A stretch of DNA of 23,651 nucleotides from CAYUWG01 sp964448285 (lineage in GTDB: Bacteria > Bacteroidota > Ignavibacteria > SZUA-365), in NCBI GenBank assembly GCA_964448285.1, contig CAYUWG010000058.1:1-23651 (forward strand), given 5' to 3'. Made by a program: the position numbers and the translations under genes. Below, one piece after another: positions 23,195 through 23,651 of the stretch. The notes beneath the pieces are model-generated. The model saw nothing but the letters and a program-made list of their open reading frames with translations, was not told the DNA's origin and ran no database searches. How positions within the stretch are numbered: position 1 is the stretch's first letter; every line of letters starts with the position of its first letter.

Positions 23195-23651
23195 CTAATC
23201 TTTTACACAACGCACGGAAAAGCCATTACTCTTCGTACCCTGCGCGCGGCGTGTTCTCGCTTCGTCCTTGTCCAGATCACGAAACCAGCTATTTCCTGCA
23301 CTTGCCTCTGAGGCAGTCCAGAAGTAAAGCGCGTAATTGATGCTGCTGAAGTTTCCAGTATTTCCAAAACGGAAGCCACTACCAAGTGCTGTAAAGCCGC
23401 TGCTGTTTGTGGCGCCTTCATTCGGTGCAGCCCAATGTGCAGTACCTGCCTCTTTGAGCTTGCCACCTTCGTCTTTTCCCCTGTAATTCGCTGAATCAGC
23501 CGAGGCTTGGGACATACCGAGAGACATCTCAAGTGTTTTCCATTCGGCGTCTGTCGGCACGTGCCAACCGGCAGGAGCTAATCCGCGAGGATCGTTCACC
23601 GCGTACCAATTATAGAGTTTGCCATAGATCGCTCCCGTCGCTGAATCGTTA
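23195..23651 (-). CDS. FISUMP-domain protein (partial, N-terminus outside window)
   Basis: The frame enters from the right edge and ends at TAG 23195-23197; about 151 residues are visible. The sequence carries the hallmark features of the Fibrobacter succinogenes major paralogous (FISUMP) domain: GKLYNWYAVNDPRGLAPAGW, then HVPTDAEWKTLE, a GFTALGSGFR segment, YFWTASEASAGNSWFRDL, and the final NGFSVRCVKD. The domain is related to the formylglycine-generating-enzyme/C-lectin fold and is usually found in secreted or surface proteins of FCB bacteria; its molecular role is not established. The GTG at 23599 within the frame is not a start, since the domain continues upstream. A strong terminator follows. 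Any signal peptide or sorting signal lies outside the window. Confidence 0.92.
   Translation of the reverse strand, partial: NDSATGAIYGKLYNWYAVNDPRGLAPAGWHVPTDAEWKTLEMSLGMSQASADSANYRGKDEGGKLKEAGTAHWAAPNEGATNSSGFTALGSGFRFGNTGNFSSINYALYFWTASEASAGNSWFRDLDKDEARTRRAQGTKSNGFSVRCVKD

Noticed and set aside
1..23651. CRISPR array, insertion sequence, prophage or rRNA
   Set aside because: No regularly spaced direct repeats of CRISPR size, no transposase, integrase or phage proteins, and no rRNA-like sequence were seen on either strand.

Overview
The window looks like a chromosome piece from a member of the Bacteroidota/Chlorobiota (FCB) group, most likely an Ignavibacteria- or Kapabacteria-type lineage. 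This is inferred from type IX secretion (T9SS) type A sorting domains, including the QNYPNP signature, a FISUMP-domain protein, Ycf48-like repeat proteins and a two-component regulator propeller kinase. Base composition is moderate. No phage, transposase, CRISPR or rRNA/tRNA gene is visible.

Layout. (i) 1-3776, minus strand: a three-gene signalling operon. It has a membrane histidine kinase with an N-terminal PDZ-like domain, then a response regulator fused to a class III nucleotide cyclase, then an OmpR-type response regulator cut by the window edge. (ii) 3894-5615, plus: glutaminyl-tRNA synthetase, whose start lies in a perfect 16-bp palindrome. (iii) 5869-7433, minus: two coupled secreted proteins, a propeller-like protein with a T9SS tail and a tiny protein that is little more than a signal peptide plus a sorting-domain-like tail. 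They are bracketed by two copies of a 77-bp palindromic intergenic repeat. (iv) 7882-9336, plus: aminoacyl-histidine dipeptidase PepD, convergent with (v) pyruvate phosphate dikinase (9356-12121, minus). (vi) 12422-18459, plus: a large secreted Ycf48/BNR-like repeat protein, then phosphoglucomutase, an aldolase of the DHDPS/N-acetylneuraminate lyase superfamily, an AGE-family sugar 2-epimerase and a translationally linked small ORF. (vii) 18578-22502, plus: a NarL/LuxR response regulator followed by a large propeller sensor kinase. (viii) 22520-23002, minus: a response-regulator paralogue lacking its DNA-binding domain, convergent with that kinase. (ix) 23195-23651, minus: a partial FISUMP-domain protein with a clear intrinsic terminator.

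How the genes fit together. The phosphoglucomutase, aldolase and epimerase genes are tightly packed and probably act on one sugar or amino-sugar route, possibly sialic acid/ManNAc-like; substrate is inferred only. The two signalling sets pair a histidine kinase with adjacent receivers. The first probably couples phosphotransfer to cyclic-nucleotide synthesis. In the second, a DNA-binding regulator and a DNA-binding-less paralogue flank one kinase, so competition for phosphate is a reasonable hypothesis. PPDK and PepD are housekeeping metabolism.
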